Assembly (NCBI GenBank): GCA_018970175.1
Contig: JAGWWV010000014.1
Location: 1 to 41,811 of the forward strand
Reading direction: 5' to 3'
Source of the DNA: Acidobacteriota bacterium
GTDB taxonomy: Bacteria; Actinomycetota; Acidimicrobiia; Acidimicrobiales; Ilumatobacteraceae
DNA: 41,811 nucleotides
Shown here: piece after piece, positions 17,067 through 25,880 of the stretch
Layout of the letters: each line of letters begins with the position of its first letter
How positions within the stretch are numbered: the first letter of the stretch is position 1
Made by a program: the position numbers and the translations under genes
Notes under the pieces: model-generated
What the model saw: only the letters and a program-made list of their open reading frames with translations
Database searches by the model: none
Told to the model about the DNA's origin: nothing

Positions 17067-18244
17067 TGGCGGTGCTCGAAGCGGTACGACGCAAGCAGCC
17101 CTCGCTCGGAATGGGCAACATCCGAAGGAGCATGGCCGACCCCAGCCGCAACATCGATTGGCTGTTGGTCTTTGCGGTCGCCGCGCTGTCGACAATCGGG
17201 GCGTTTGCCGTTTACTCCACAACCAGGCCGCGCCTCCTCGCACGAGGCGTCGACCCGTACTACCTCTTGCAGCGCCAAATCATCTACATCATCGCCGCGG
17301 CACTCGTGATGGTGTTGCTCATGGCGTTCGACTACGAGTGGCTGCGGGGGAGAGCAGAGTTCTTCTACGGCGCATCTCTGGTTGGACTGATGCTCGTCCT
17401 CGTTGCCGGGGCCGTGCGGGGTGGTGCGCGGTTGTCGTTCGACCTCGGCATCGTGTCCCTGCAGCCCGCGGAGTTCACGAAGTTCTCGTTGCTCTTGTTG
17501 CTGGCGGGTTACCTTTCGGAAGACGAGAGCGAGCAATTGCCCTATCACCGCTTTGTGACGACGCTCGTCATCGTGGGTGCGTCGGTCGGCCTCATTCTTC
17601 TCCAGCCCGACCTCGGGTCGGCGACGGTTCTCATCGCCTGCACCATGGGCCTCCTGCTCGTCGCGGGGAGCAAGGTGCGATACATCGTCTCGATTACGTC
17701 GCTCGCCGTGCTGTCGGCGGCCGTTGCAGTGTGGAGCGGCGTCGTGCGCAGTTATCAGTTCCGCCGCATCGAGGCCTTTCTCAACCAGAACTCAACCGAA
17801 TCCGCACTGAAGGACGTCGTGTTGCAGGTTCGCTTCGCCAAGCGCGCCGTCGCGACCGGTGGCATCACCGGCAAGGGCTTTCTCAACGGCCCGCTGACGA
17901 ACGGGGCGTTCATCCCGGTGCAGTCCACCGACTTCATCTTCTCCGCGATCGCCGAACAGTTCGGACTCATCGGGGCCGGGGTGACCATTGGCCTCTTTGC
18001 CCTGTTGTTGTGGCGGATCTGGCGTGTCGCGCGCTTGTCTCGGACCAGGCTGGGGCAGTTCATCGCTCTCGGGGCCTTCAGCATGATCCTCTGGCAGACC
18101 TTCCAGAACATCGGAATGACCCTCGGCATCATGCCGGTGTCGGGCCTGCCCCTCCCGTTCGTGTCCTACGGCGGGTCGCACATGGTGGCTTTTGCCGCCA
18201 TCGTCGGCCTGGTCCAAAGCGTCCACATGCGACGACTCCGCTGA
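17066..18244 (+). CDS. rodA: Peptidoglycan glycosyltransferase RodA (SEDS family)
   Basis: RodA polymerises lipid II into glycan strands together with PBP2. The 392-residue polytopic protein has about ten membrane segments, the catalytic aspartate expected in the TDFIFS loop (Asp289) and the SEDS C-terminal signature GLPLPFVSYGGS. ATG 17066 overlaps the PBP2 stop (TGATG). A frame continuous with it extends far upstream through pbp2 in the wrong register and was discarded. The cytoplasmic N-terminal extension of about 30 residues is basic. Confidence 0.97.
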   Translation: MAVLEAVRRKQPSLGMGNIRRSMADPSRNIDWLLVFAVAALSTIGAFAVYSTTRPRLLARGVDPYYLLQRQIIYIIAAALVMVLLMAFDYEWLRGRAEFFYGASLVGLMLVLVAGAVRGGARLSFDLGIVSLQPAEFTKFSLLLLLAGYLSEDESEQLPYHRFVTTLVIVGASVGLILLQPDLGSATVLIACTMGLLLVAGSKVRYIVSITSLAVLSAAVAVWSGVVRSYQFRRIEAFLNQNSTESALKDVVLQVRFAKRAVATGGITGKGFLNGPLTNGAFIPVQSTDFIFSAIAEQFGLIGAGVTIGLFALLLWRIWRVARLSRTRLGQFIALGAFSMILWQTFQNIGMTLGIMPVSGLPLPFVSYGGSHMVAFAAIVGLVQSVHMRRLR

Positions 18245-18300
18245 TCCGGCTGCCCGGGCCCCGACCCAAAGAGATCCCGATGTCGTCGGGATGGAGCCGA

Positions 18301-18330
18301 TAGCCTGAAAGACACGCGACTTCGGGTCGC
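18301..18330 (+). promoter_or_regulatory. Possible promoter and leader hairpin before the RNase E/G gene
   Basis: A -10-like TAGCCT lies at 18301-18306, giving a leader of about 34 nt. Within it GCGAC (18316-18320) and GTCGC (18326-18330) can pair around a TTCGG loop. RNase E autoregulates through its leader in enterobacteria; whether this hairpin does anything similar is speculation. Confidence 0.3.
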
Positions 18331-18346
18331 ACAGGATCGAGACATC

Positions 18347-20080
18347 ATGAACCAACCTTCCGAGGGCGCGAATCAGTCCGCCAGCCCCGGGCCGAACAAG
18401 AAACGGCGCCGTGGGTCGCGCGGTGGACGCAACCGCAACAAGGGCACCCAGAATCGACCCGCTGGCACGGAACCGTCGAGTCCGGCCCCGTCGGTCGAAG
18501 CATCGGCTGCCGCGGCGCTACCCGCCCGTCGTCCCCAGATCGGCGACACGCGTCCGGCTCCCGCGCGGCCTGCGCCGGCAGCCTCCGACGCCGCGGCATC
18601 CGGTCAGCAGCAGAAGTCGGGCGGCGGCAAGCGCCGCCGTGGTGGCCGTGGTCGCAGCCGCAGCGGTTCGGGCCAGCAGGGTGGTCAGGGCGGCGGTCGC
18701 CAGCGCCAAAGCCAGGCCGTAATCGAGGCAGAGATCGTCGAGCGTCGTCGCGGGCGCACTCGCGACGGTCGGCCCGTCGGTCGTTACCTCATGTGCGTGC
18801 AGGTGCGCGAAGGTCTCACACAGGTGGCGGTTCTCGAGGGGCGCAAGCTCATCGAGCACTACGTCAGCCGGCCCGCCGACGACATTTCCCAGATCCACGG
18901 CAACATCTACCTCGGTCGCGTGCAGAACGTCCTGCCCGGCATGGAGGCGGCATTCGTCGACATCGCCACCCCGAAGAACGCCGTGCTCTACCGCGGCGAC
19001 GTGCAGTACGACGCCGAGGACATCGTCGAAAAGTCGGCCGACCGTCGCATCGAAGACATTCTGAAGGCCCGTCAGCTCATCTTGTGTCAGGTCACGAAGA
19101 ACCCGATCGGTGCCAAGGGGGCCCGCCTCACGCAGGAAGTGTCGCTTCCCGGTCGCTTCGTCGTTCTCATTCCGAATTCGAAGACCTACGGCATCTCGAA
19201 GCGCCTGCCCGACGACGAACGTCGCCGTCTGCGCTCGGTGCTCGACAGGGTGAAACCGGCCGAACACGGTCTCATCGTCCGCACCGCGGCGGAACACGCG
19301 ACCGAACACGAACTACGCGCCGACATGGCGCGCCTCCTCGACGAGTGGGCGCGCATCGAAGAGGCAGCGAAAAAAGCGAACGGGCCAAAACTGTTGTACC
19401 GCGAGCCCAGTCTCGCCGTGCGCGTCATCCGCGAAGAGTTCAACGCCGAATACCGTGGTGTCGTCATCGACGACCCGCAGTTGTACGAAGACGTGAAGAG
19501 CTACGTCGGGGACTTCAACCCGGAGCTTGCCGATCGCGTCGAGCTGTACGCGGCGAATTCGGCCGCAGGCGACGATGACGAAGACGGTGACGGTACGCCG
19601 GGTCTTCCGATCTTCGAGCACTACCACGTGCACGAGCAGATCCACAAGGCGCTCGACCGCAAGGTGTGGCTGCCGTCCGGTGGTTCGCTGATCATCGAAC
19701 ACACCGAGGCGCTGACTGTCGTCGACGTGAACACGGGAAAGAACGTCGGCAAGTCGAACCTCGAAGAGACCGTCTTCCACAACAATCTCGAGGCCGCCGA
19801 AGAGATTGCGTTGCAGCTTCGTCTGCGCGACATCGGCGGCATCATCGTCATCGACTTCATCGACATGGAAGTGAAGGAAAACCGGCGCAAGGTGGTCGAC
19901 TCCTTCCGTGCCGCCCTGGCCCGCGACAAGACCCGCACTCAGGTGCTCGAAGTCTCGGACCTCGGCCTGGTCGAGATGACCCGCAAGCGCATCGGCGAGG
20001 GACTCCTCACCAGCTTCGCGGGCCAGTGCCCCGACTGCGAGGGCCGCGGCATCAAGGTCGATCACAGTCTCATCGGCTAG
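18347..20080 (+). CDS. Ribonuclease E/G family endoribonuclease
   Basis: This endonuclease matures rRNA/tRNA and starts mRNA decay. The 577-residue product begins with about 125 residues of low-complexity basic sequence (many Arg, Gly, Gln, Ser, e.g. KKRRRGSRGGRNRNKG), a likely RNA-binding or scaffold region typical of actinobacterial enzymes, where the extension is N-terminal instead of C-terminal. The core follows: S1 domain from about 145 (RVQNVLPGMEAAFVDI), catalytic metal ligands in VVDVN (Asp near 459) and VIDFIDM (Asp near 501), and the zinc-link CPDC near 560. The product ends soon after, so there is no C-terminal scaffold. rplU and rpmA follow, as in many actinobacteria. Confidence 0.95.
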   Translation: MNQPSEGANQSASPGPNKKRRRGSRGGRNRNKGTQNRPAGTEPSSPAPSVEASAAAALPARRPQIGDTRPAPARPAPAASDAAASGQQQKSGGGKRRRGGRGRSRSGSGQQGGQGGGRQRQSQAVIEAEIVERRRGRTRDGRPVGRYLMCVQVREGLTQVAVLEGRKLIEHYVSRPADDISQIHGNIYLGRVQNVLPGMEAAFVDIATPKNAVLYRGDVQYDAEDIVEKSADRRIEDILKARQLILCQVTKNPIGAKGARLTQEVSLPGRFVVLIPNSKTYGISKRLPDDERRRLRSVLDRVKPAEHGLIVRTAAEHATEHELRADMARLLDEWARIEEAAKKANGPKLLYREPSLAVRVIREEFNAEYRGVVIDDPQLYEDVKSYVGDFNPELADRVELYAANSAAGDDDEDGDGTPGLPIFEHYHVHEQIHKALDRKVWLPSGGSLIIEHTEALTVVDVNTGKNVGKSNLEETVFHNNLEAAEEIALQLRLRDIGGIIVIDFIDMEVKENRRKVVDSFRAALARDKTRTQVLEVSDLGLVEMTRKRIGEGLLTSFAGQCPDCEGRGIKVDHSLIG

Positions 20081-20099
20081 ATCCGCTACCTCCGGGGGG

Positions 20100-20128
20100 T
20101 TGGGGTCGCAAGGGGTGCCTTGTAGGAT
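20100..20128 (+). promoter_or_regulatory. Promoter of rplU-rpmA
   Basis: A -35 box TTGGGG (20100-20105) and a -10 box TAGGAT (20123-20128) are separated by exactly 17 bp. The ATG of rplU is 11 bases after the -10 box, so the transcript has a leader of only a few bases. Confidence 0.6.
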
Positions 20129-20139
20129 CAGACTTCGCT

Positions 20140-20451
20140 ATGTACGCAGTCATCGCCTCCGGTGGTAAGCAGGAAAAAGTCGCCCAGGGCGAGACCGTCA
20201 AGGTCGAACTCCTCGGCGTCGACAACGGCACCGAAGTGAAGTTCACTCCGGTTCTCGTGGTCGACGGCAACGACGTCCTCTCCACGCCCGACCAATTGAA
20301 GAATGCGTCGGTCGTTGGCCGCGTCATCGCCACGGCCAAGGGGCCGAAGATCGACGGCTTCACCTACAAGCGTCGCACCAACCAGCGTCGTCGCTACGGG
20401 CACCGTCAGCAGTACTCCGTCGTCGAAATCACTTCCATCGCGAAAGGCTGA
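20140..20451 (+). CDS. rplU: 50S ribosomal protein L21
   Basis: L21 binds 23S rRNA in the large subunit. The 103-residue product is family length and starts MYAVIASGGKQEKV, with the conserved KRRTNQRRRYGHRQQY segment near residues 74-89. ATG 20140 is fixed by homology; the frame is open far upstream inside the RNase gene only by chance. No ribosome-binding site precedes it, in keeping with a nearly leaderless transcript. rpmA follows after 3 bases. Confidence 0.98.
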   Translation: MYAVIASGGKQEKVAQGETVKVELLGVDNGTEVKFTPVLVVDGNDVLSTPDQLKNASVVGRVIATAKGPKIDGFTYKRRTNQRRRYGHRQQYSVVEITSIAKG

Positions 20452-20454
20452 GCC

Positions 20455-20712
20455 ATGTCAAAGACCAAAGGTGGCGGCTCCACACGTAACGGCCGCGATT
20501 CAAACGCACAGCGTCTCGGCGTCAAGGCCTTCGACGGCACCCAAATCAACGCGGGCGCGATTCTCGTGCGTCAGCGCGGAACCCGCGTGCACCCCGGCAA
20601 GAACGTCGGCATCGGCAAGGACGACACGTTGTTCGCCCTCGTCGGCGGAAGCGTGAAGTTCGGCGAGCGCCGCGGCCGCAAGGTTGTCGACGTCGTTCCC
20701 TCCGAGAACTGA
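20455..20712 (+). CDS. rpmA: 50S ribosomal protein L27
   Basis: L27 reaches the peptidyl transferase centre with its N-terminus. The 85-residue product starts [16 protein letters not shown] without the cleavable prepeptide found in Firmicutes, and has the signature [16 protein letters not shown]. It is coupled to rplU. The usual next gene, obgE, is displaced by an opposite-strand dGTPase-like gene. Confidence 0.98.
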   Translation: MSKTKGGGSTRNGRDSNAQRLGVKAFDGTQINAGAILVRQRGTRVHPGKNVGIGKDDTLFALVGGSVKFGERRGRKVVDVVPSEN

Positions 20713-20718
20713 CCAACG

Positions 20719-21813
20719 TCAGCGGAAGTCGATGCCGACCGGCAGGTCGGATTCCTTCCAATCGAGGAGAGTCGCCGCCTGTTGAAAGGCGAATCGGTCG
20801 GTCATTCCGCCGACGTATTCGACGATGACCCGCATCAATTCCGGTGACTTCGCGTTCGCCTGCACGCTGCGCGTGGCCGGGCAGGCAGAGGGATGTGCCG
20901 CGTAGTGCTCGACCAGTGCCTGGAGGACGCGGATGACCGACGCTGCCTGGGCCTGTGATTCGGGTCGCAGATACACGGCTTCGTAGTTGAACTGGCGGAA
21001 GGCGCCGAGCGCTTCGGCCATGTCGAGGGACATGGCGACGCGGCCTGTTTGGCGCGTGGCCTCGAGCATGCCGACGATGAATGCGGAGATCTGCCCGGCG
21101 CGCGAGGTTCCGCAACGGTCGCGAACGATTGTCGGGAGATCGTTTGCGTGGACGACCCGGGCGTCGACTGCGTCTTCGAAGTCGTGACAGACGTAGGCGA
21201 TGCGGTCGGCCCACGACACGACCTCGCCTTCGGGTGTCATCGGTGCGGGCCGTGACCACGAATGGTTGCGGATGCCGTCGAGGGTCTCGCGGCAGAGGTT
21301 GAGAGAGGTGAGCGTGACATCGGCTCCCCACTGGGCGTGGTCGTACCCGCCGTCGATGAAGGGGCTGAGCGCGTCTTCGCTGGCGTGACCGCCCGGGCCG
21401 TGGCCGCAGTCGTGACCAAGTGCGATTGCTTCGGTGAGCGCGACGTTGAGCCCAAGCGCCCGGGCGATTGCCGTTGCGACCTGGGCAACTTCGAGTGCGT
21501 GGGTGAGACGCGTTCGTTGATGGTCGTCGGGAAAGACGAAGACCTGTGTCTTGCCGGCGAGCCGACGAAAGGCCGCCGCATGGAGGATGCGATCTCGATC
21601 ACGTTCGAAACATGTGCGGAACGGGTCGGGTTCTTCGGGTCGGCTGCGTGTCCCCGCACCGATCGACCGCGTGGCGTTCGGCGCGAGAAGGCTGTTTTCG
21701 TGATCTTCGCGTTCGTCGCGTGAGACGAGTCGATGAGCGCCGGTGGATGCGTGCGAGTCGGAGTGCGCGAAACGCACGGTGGACGGCGAATGGGAGAGTG
21801 CGTGGCCCGCCAT
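20719..21813 (-). CDS. dGTPase-like HD-domain triphosphohydrolase
   Basis: The HD family hydrolyses dNTPs (dGTP in the type enzyme) to nucleoside and triphosphate. The 364-residue product shows FRRLAGKTQVFVFPDDHQRT, the metal-binding series RLTHALEVAQ and GHDCGHGPGGH, and a later VSWADRIAYVCHDFEDAVD, all typical of dGTPase-like proteins. ATG 21813 is the best start but has no good ribosome-binding site; a GTG at 21828 is possible. The frame stays open across the obgE gene to 23373, which is an artefact. The gene lies between rpmA and obgE on the opposite strand, ending 6 bases from rpmA. Confidence 0.88.
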   Translation of the reverse strand: MAGHALSHSPSTVRFAHSDSHASTGAHRLVSRDEREDHENSLLAPNATRSIGAGTRSRPEEPDPFRTCFERDRDRILHAAAFRRLAGKTQVFVFPDDHQRTRLTHALEVAQVATAIARALGLNVALTEAIALGHDCGHGPGGHASEDALSPFIDGGYDHAQWGADVTLTSLNLCRETLDGIRNHSWSRPAPMTPEGEVVSWADRIAYVCHDFEDAVDARVVHANDLPTIVRDRCGTSRAGQISAFIVGMLEATRQTGRVAMSLDMAEALGAFRQFNYEAVYLRPESQAQAASVIRVLQALVEHYAAHPSACPATRSVQANAKSPELMRVIVEYVGGMTDRFAFQQAATLLDWKESDLPVGIDFR

Positions 21814-21905
21814 GGTGGATGCCCACACAGCGGCGCGGCTTGTTGAGTCGGAAGGGGGAATTGAACCGCTCACAAAAGAGACGATAGGTGACAGGTGTGC
21901 GCCAT

Positions 21906-21911
21906 TAGCCT
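21906..21911 (+). promoter_or_regulatory. -10 box of obgE
   Basis: TAGCCT ends 10 bases before the obgE ATG. A separate promoter is expected because the opposite-strand gene cuts obgE off from rpmA. Confidence 0.4.
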
Positions 21912-21921
21912 GATTCACGCC

Positions 21922-23172
21922 ATGAGTGCCTTCGTCGACGAGAGCCAATTGAACGTTCGCGCCGGCGACGGCGGAGCAGGCTGCGTCAGTTTCCGCCGCG
22001 AAGGCCCCGTCGCGTTCGGTGGACCCAACGGCGGCGATGGCGGCAAGGGGGGCGACATCTGGCTCGTCGCCGACCACAATGTTGCTTCGCTCCTGGCCTT
22101 CCGCGACCACCCGCACCGCCGGGCTGACGACGGCGTGAACGGCATGGGTAAGGACCTCCATGGTCGCTCGGGTCGTGACCTCGAAGTCAGGGTTCCCGAG
22201 GGAACCGTTGTACGCGATCTCTACACCGGTGAGGTGTTGGCCGACCTCGTTGCGCATGGAGACAAGTGGCTGGCCGTCGAGGGCGGCCGCGGCGGCCGCG
22301 GCAACGCCCGTTTTCTCTCGAACCGCAGGCGGGCGCCGAAGTTCGCCGAACAGGGGGAATACGGAGCCGAGCGATGGTTGAAGCTCGAATTGAAGCTGAT
22401 GGCCGACGTTGCTCTGGTCGGCTTTCCGAACGCCGGCAAGAGCACGTTCATCAGTTCGATCTCCGCAGCGAAGCCGAAAATTGCGAACTACCCGTTCACG
22501 ACACTCGAACCGCACCTGGGGGTCGTGCGCGTCGATGAGTCGACCGAGTTCGTCGTTGCCGACATTCCTGGCATCATCGAAGGGGCCAGCGAGGGACGCG
22601 GTCTCGGGCACCAATTCCTGCGGCACATCGAACGTGCGCGAGCGCTGTGCATCTTGGTCGACCTTGCTCCGATGGACGGCATGTCGCCCGACGAGCAAGA
22701 AGCGGTTCTCCTGCGCGAACTCGAGGCCTATGACCCCGCCCTCGTCACGCGTCCCCGCATCACCGTGGGAAGCAAGATCGACATTGCCGCCCCGGCCGTC
22801 GTTGCAAACTGGACGGGCCTCACCATGTCGGCGGTGACTCGCCAGGGTGTGCGTGCGGTCGTCGGCAGGCTCGCCCAGATCGTGGCCGAGGCGCGTCATG
22901 CAATTCCCCCGCGCGAAGCGACGGTCATTCTTCGCCCCGCACCCGAGGGCACGTACGTCGAGCGTGTCGGCGACAACGAGTTCCGTATCCACGGCCGAAA
23001 CGCCACGCGGTCGGTTGCATTGAACGACATCTCGTCGCCCGAGGCGCTCAACTACATCGACGAACGTCTGAAGAAGATGGGAGTCGGTCGTTTGTTGTCG
23101 CGCGCCGGTGCCCAGGACGGCGATGTCGTCTGGATCGGGGACTTCTCGTTCGAATACACGGCGGAGGTCTGA
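21922..23172 (+). CDS. obgE: GTPase ObgE/CgtA with altered G4 motif
   Basis: Obg is an essential GTPase in 50S assembly and stress control. The 416-residue product has the glycine-rich Obg domain (residues 1-158; GDGGAGCVSFRREG, GGNGGDGGKGGD-like loops), the G domain with G1 GFPNAGKST near 167, switch I YPFTT, G3 DIPGII near 214, and a C-terminal OCT domain (EGTYVERVGDNEFRIHGR onwards). The G4 position reads VGSKID near residue 281, where the family has NKxD, so the base-specifying Asn is replaced by Ser while Asp is kept. ATG 21922 is fixed by homology (MSAFVDESQLNVRAGDG). proB follows after one base. Confidence 0.97.
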   Translation: MSAFVDESQLNVRAGDGGAGCVSFRREGPVAFGGPNGGDGGKGGDIWLVADHNVASLLAFRDHPHRRADDGVNGMGKDLHGRSGRDLEVRVPEGTVVRDLYTGEVLADLVAHGDKWLAVEGGRGGRGNARFLSNRRRAPKFAEQGEYGAERWLKLELKLMADVALVGFPNAGKSTFISSISAAKPKIANYPFTTLEPHLGVVRVDESTEFVVADIPGIIEGASEGRGLGHQFLRHIERARALCILVDLAPMDGMSPDEQEAVLLRELEAYDPALVTRPRITVGSKIDIAAPAVVANWTGLTMSAVTRQGVRAVVGRLAQIVAEARHAIPPREATVILRPAPEGTYVERVGDNEFRIHGRNATRSVALNDISSPEALNYIDERLKKMGVGRLLSRAGAQDGDVVWIGDFSFEYTAEV

Positions 23173-23173
23173 C

Positions 23174-24271
23174 GTGCGCGTCGTTGCAAAGGTCGGAACC
23201 AGCTCGGTGACGCATCCCGACGGCACGCTGAACGACGCGATGTTCACGGCGCTCGCGTCGCAGATTGCCACGCTGCGCCGCGCAGGGCACGAGGTTCTTC
23301 TCGTCACCAGCGGAGCCGTCGCAGCGGGCGTTGCGGCCACGGGTATGGAACGACGTCCCGGCGACGTCGGCACGTTGCAGGCGCTTGCCGCGATCGGCCA
23401 GAGCCGACTGATGGAGCGTTACAACGCCGTGTTCGCACCGCACGGTCTCGTCACCGCACAGGTGTTGCTCGTTCCGCACGACTTCGGTGATCGGCAGCAG
23501 TATCTCCACGCCCGTCAGACGATGTTGCGACTGCTCGAGCTCGGGGTTGTGCCCATCATCAACGAGAACGACGCGATTGCCAACGACGAGATTCGGTTCG
23601 GTGACAACGACCGCATTGCCGCCCTGGTTGCGCACAGTGTCGCGGCCGACGTTCTGGTGTTGCTCACCGACCAAGAGGGTCTGTACACCAAGGACCCGCG
23701 TTCGAATCCCGATGCCACGCTCGTTTCGGCGGTGGCGCCCGACGACGATCTGCTCAGTGTCGCCGCGGGAAGCGCCGGTACTGCACGGGGTAGCGGGGGA
23801 ATGGCGTCGAAGCTGTCGGCTGCGCGCATCGCGTCATGGTCGGGCATTCGTACCGTCATCGCCCGTGCATCGCGTGAGCACGTTCTTGTCGACGCGGTCG
23901 ATCCGGCCGTTGCCGTGGGCACCACGTTTCTCGGACGTGACCGCCAGTTGTCGGCCCGGCGCTTGTGGATCGCCTTCGCGGCCCAAACCGAGGCGAAGGT
24001 CGTCATCGACGCGGGTGCGGTCGGTGCGATCGAGTCGCGCGGCACGTCGCTCCTCTCGCCGGGTGTCTCGGGCATCGAGGGATCGTTCGCTGCCGGCGAC
24101 GTTGTCGACGTCGTCGACCCGGCGGGGCAATTGGTGGCCCGTGGCGCCGTGGCGATGGCGAGCACCGATTTGGCGGTCATTCGCGGCAAGCGCGCAGCCG
24201 ACCTTGGCGACGGCGTTTCGTCGCTCGTCATTCACCGTGACGAGATGGTGGTGCTCAGCGCGTTGCGTTGA
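23174..24271 (+). CDS. proB: Glutamate 5-kinase
   Basis: The enzyme phosphorylates glutamate in the first step of proline synthesis. The 365-residue product has the amino-acid kinase domain (VVAKVGTSSVT at the N-terminus, LLVTSGAVAAG, IINENDAIANDEIRFGDND, GSGGMASKLSAARIA) and a C-terminal PUA domain of about 90 residues (LLSPGVSGIEGSFAAGDVV). GTG 23174 comes one base after the obgE stop, so the two are coupled. proA is not in the window. Its 3' end overlaps the convergent murJ gene by 17 bp. Confidence 0.97.
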   Translation: MRVVAKVGTSSVTHPDGTLNDAMFTALASQIATLRRAGHEVLLVTSGAVAAGVAATGMERRPGDVGTLQALAAIGQSRLMERYNAVFAPHGLVTAQVLLVPHDFGDRQQYLHARQTMLRLLELGVVPIINENDAIANDEIRFGDNDRIAALVAHSVAADVLVLLTDQEGLYTKDPRSNPDATLVSAVAPDDDLLSVAAGSAGTARGSGGMASKLSAARIASWSGIRTVIARASREHVLVDAVDPAVAVGTTFLGRDRQLSARRLWIAFAAQTEAKVVIDAGAVGAIESRGTSLLSPGVSGIEGSFAAGDVVDVVDPAGQLVARGAVAMASTDLAVIRGKRAADLGDGVSSLVIHRDEMVVLSALR

Positions 24272-25844
24272 ACCCACGCAGGCGCTCGACAACACGCGCC
24301 GTCTCGGGAACTCGCAACGCCTTGAGCAGCAACATGTAGGTGGCGCCGCCCGTTGCGAAGCTCGCCGCGGTTCGCGCCAGGGCACCCGTTCCCGATGTCG
24401 AGCCGATGGCGCGCCCGACGGCCCACGAGGTCGCACCCGCGCAGATTGCGGAGACCAGCATCGGGGCGAGCGAACGAAGCAGTGCGAGGGACGCGAACTC
24501 CGGGTAACGACGCTCGACGACGACGAGAGCCACGACAGCGCTGACCACGTAGGCGATACCGAACGCAAGGCCGAGACCGAGAACGCCATGGCGACCAACC
24601 AGGACGACGGCGAGCACGATGTTCAGTGCATTTTCGAAACAGTTGATGACGAACGGGGTACGGGTGTCTTCGTGGGCGTAGAAGCCGCGCAGTACGAACA
24701 GGTAAACCGAAAATCCGACGAGTCCGACCGCAAAACCCATGAGAGCCCGCGAAGTGTTCAGCGCGGCACCAGCGGTGAAGTTGCCGTGTTCGAGGAGGGC
24801 GCCGACCATTGGTCGCGCGGTGACGAAGAAGAGCGCTGCAAAAGGAAGCGTCAGAAGCGCGATGAGGCGAACGCCGAGGGAAAGCCGACCGACGAATGCT
24901 CCACGGTCGGCCGCGGCGGCGGCTCGAGCAAGTTCCGGGGCGAACGTCGTCGCGATGGAGACCGCGAGCAGGGCGTGCGGCAGCTGGAAGAACGTGAAGG
25001 CTTTCGTGTACGCGTCGGGGTCGCCGCTGCCCGGTTCGGCGAGGTTGCGTACAACGACGAGCGCCACCTGGTTGGTGAGGACGTACCCAAAGGTCCACAA
25101 CGACAATCGCGCGAGGCGTCGCACGGCGGGATGGCGAAAGTCGGGTCGCAGTCCGAATGAAAGGCCTGCGCGACGGGCGACGAGCACGACGATTGCGGCG
25201 CTGATTCCGATGCCCACGGTTGCCCCGGATCCAAGGAGCCATCGCACGGTGGAGTTGTCGGCGATCGTGTCGAGTGAGGGTTCACCGTCGATCGACAGGG
25301 GGATGAGTACGAGAAGTGAAACGATCACGACATTCGACGCAACGGGCGCCCATGCGGCGGCAACGAATCGACGGCGGGCATTCAGGGCGGCCGACGCGAG
25401 CGCGGTGAGCCCGTAGAAAAAGATCTGAACGAGAAATACCCGAGCGAGCATCGTTCCGATGTCGCGGTACTGCGCCGAATCGACGGAGTCGGCGGGATTC
25501 AACGAGAACAACCTGAAGATCAACGGGGCGCACGCGACGGCAACCGCAGTGAGGGCGGCAAGCGTGACGAGCGCGGTCGAGACGACCGCGCGTTCGGCTT
25601 CGTCGTCATCGTCGAGAAACAGGCGCGTGAATACCGGCACCAGCGCCGCCGAAAACACTCCACCGATGAGGAGCTCGTAGAGCGAGTTGGGGGAGTTGTT
25701 GGCGCCGTCGTAGGCGTCGGCAACGGCGGTCTGGCCGATGATGATGCCAAAGACGATGATCCGGACGAGGCCAGTGACGCGGGACACTGCGGTTCCGGCG
25801 GCAACGGCGACGTTGGTGCGCAGAAGATCTTGCGGCCCGTCCAT
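24255..25844 (-). CDS. murJ: Lipid II flippase MurJ / MviN family
   Basis: MurJ moves lipid II across the cytoplasmic membrane for wall synthesis. The 529-residue polytopic product has the MviN N-terminal signature GTAVSRVTGLVRIIVFG, then NNSPNSLYELLIGGVFSAALV, and about 14 hydrophobic segments in total. Actinobacterial homologues often carry a long C-terminal pseudokinase domain; this one ends shortly after the membrane domain. ATG 25844 has a GAGGTGA site 7 bases upstream. It is transcribed divergently from the moxR-type gene. Confidence 0.93.
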   Translation of the reverse strand: MDGPQDLLRTNVAVAAGTAVSRVTGLVRIIVFGIIIGQTAVADAYDGANNSPNSLYELLIGGVFSAALVPVFTRLFLDDDDEAERAVVSTALVTLAALTAVAVACAPLIFRLFSLNPADSVDSAQYRDIGTMLARVFLVQIFFYGLTALASAALNARRRFVAAAWAPVASNVVIVSLLVLIPLSIDGEPSLDTIADNSTVRWLLGSGATVGIGISAAIVVLVARRAGLSFGLRPDFRHPAVRRLARLSLWTFGYVLTNQVALVVVRNLAEPGSGDPDAYTKAFTFFQLPHALLAVSIATTFAPELARAAAAADRGAFVGRLSLGVRLIALLTLPFAALFFVTARPMVGALLEHGNFTAGAALNTSRALMGFAVGLVGFSVYLFVLRGFYAHEDTRTPFVINCFENALNIVLAVVLVGRHGVLGLGLAFGIAYVVSAVVALVVVERRYPEFASLALLRSLAPMLVSAICAGATSWAVGRAIGSTSGTGALARTAASFATGGATYMLLLKALRVPETARVVERLRGFNATR

Positions 25845-25854
25845 TGGTCACCTC

Positions 25855-25874
25855 AGCGTACTGAAAGGTAGGGT
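25855..25874. promoter_or_regulatory. Divergent -10 boxes between murJ and the MoxR gene
   Basis: TACGCT on the minus strand (25860-25855) lies 10 bases before the murJ ATG. TAGGGT on the plus strand (25869-25874) lies 6 bases before the MoxR ATG, which would make that mRNA leaderless. Only 36 bases separate the two start codons. Confidence 0.45.
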
Positions 25875-25880
25875 GCGGGC

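Noticed and set aside
20719-23373. An 884-codon minus-strand open frame covering dgt and the whole obgE gene
   Set aside because: Only the part up to 21813 shows family motifs; the rest is antisense to obgE and arises from GC-rich codon use.
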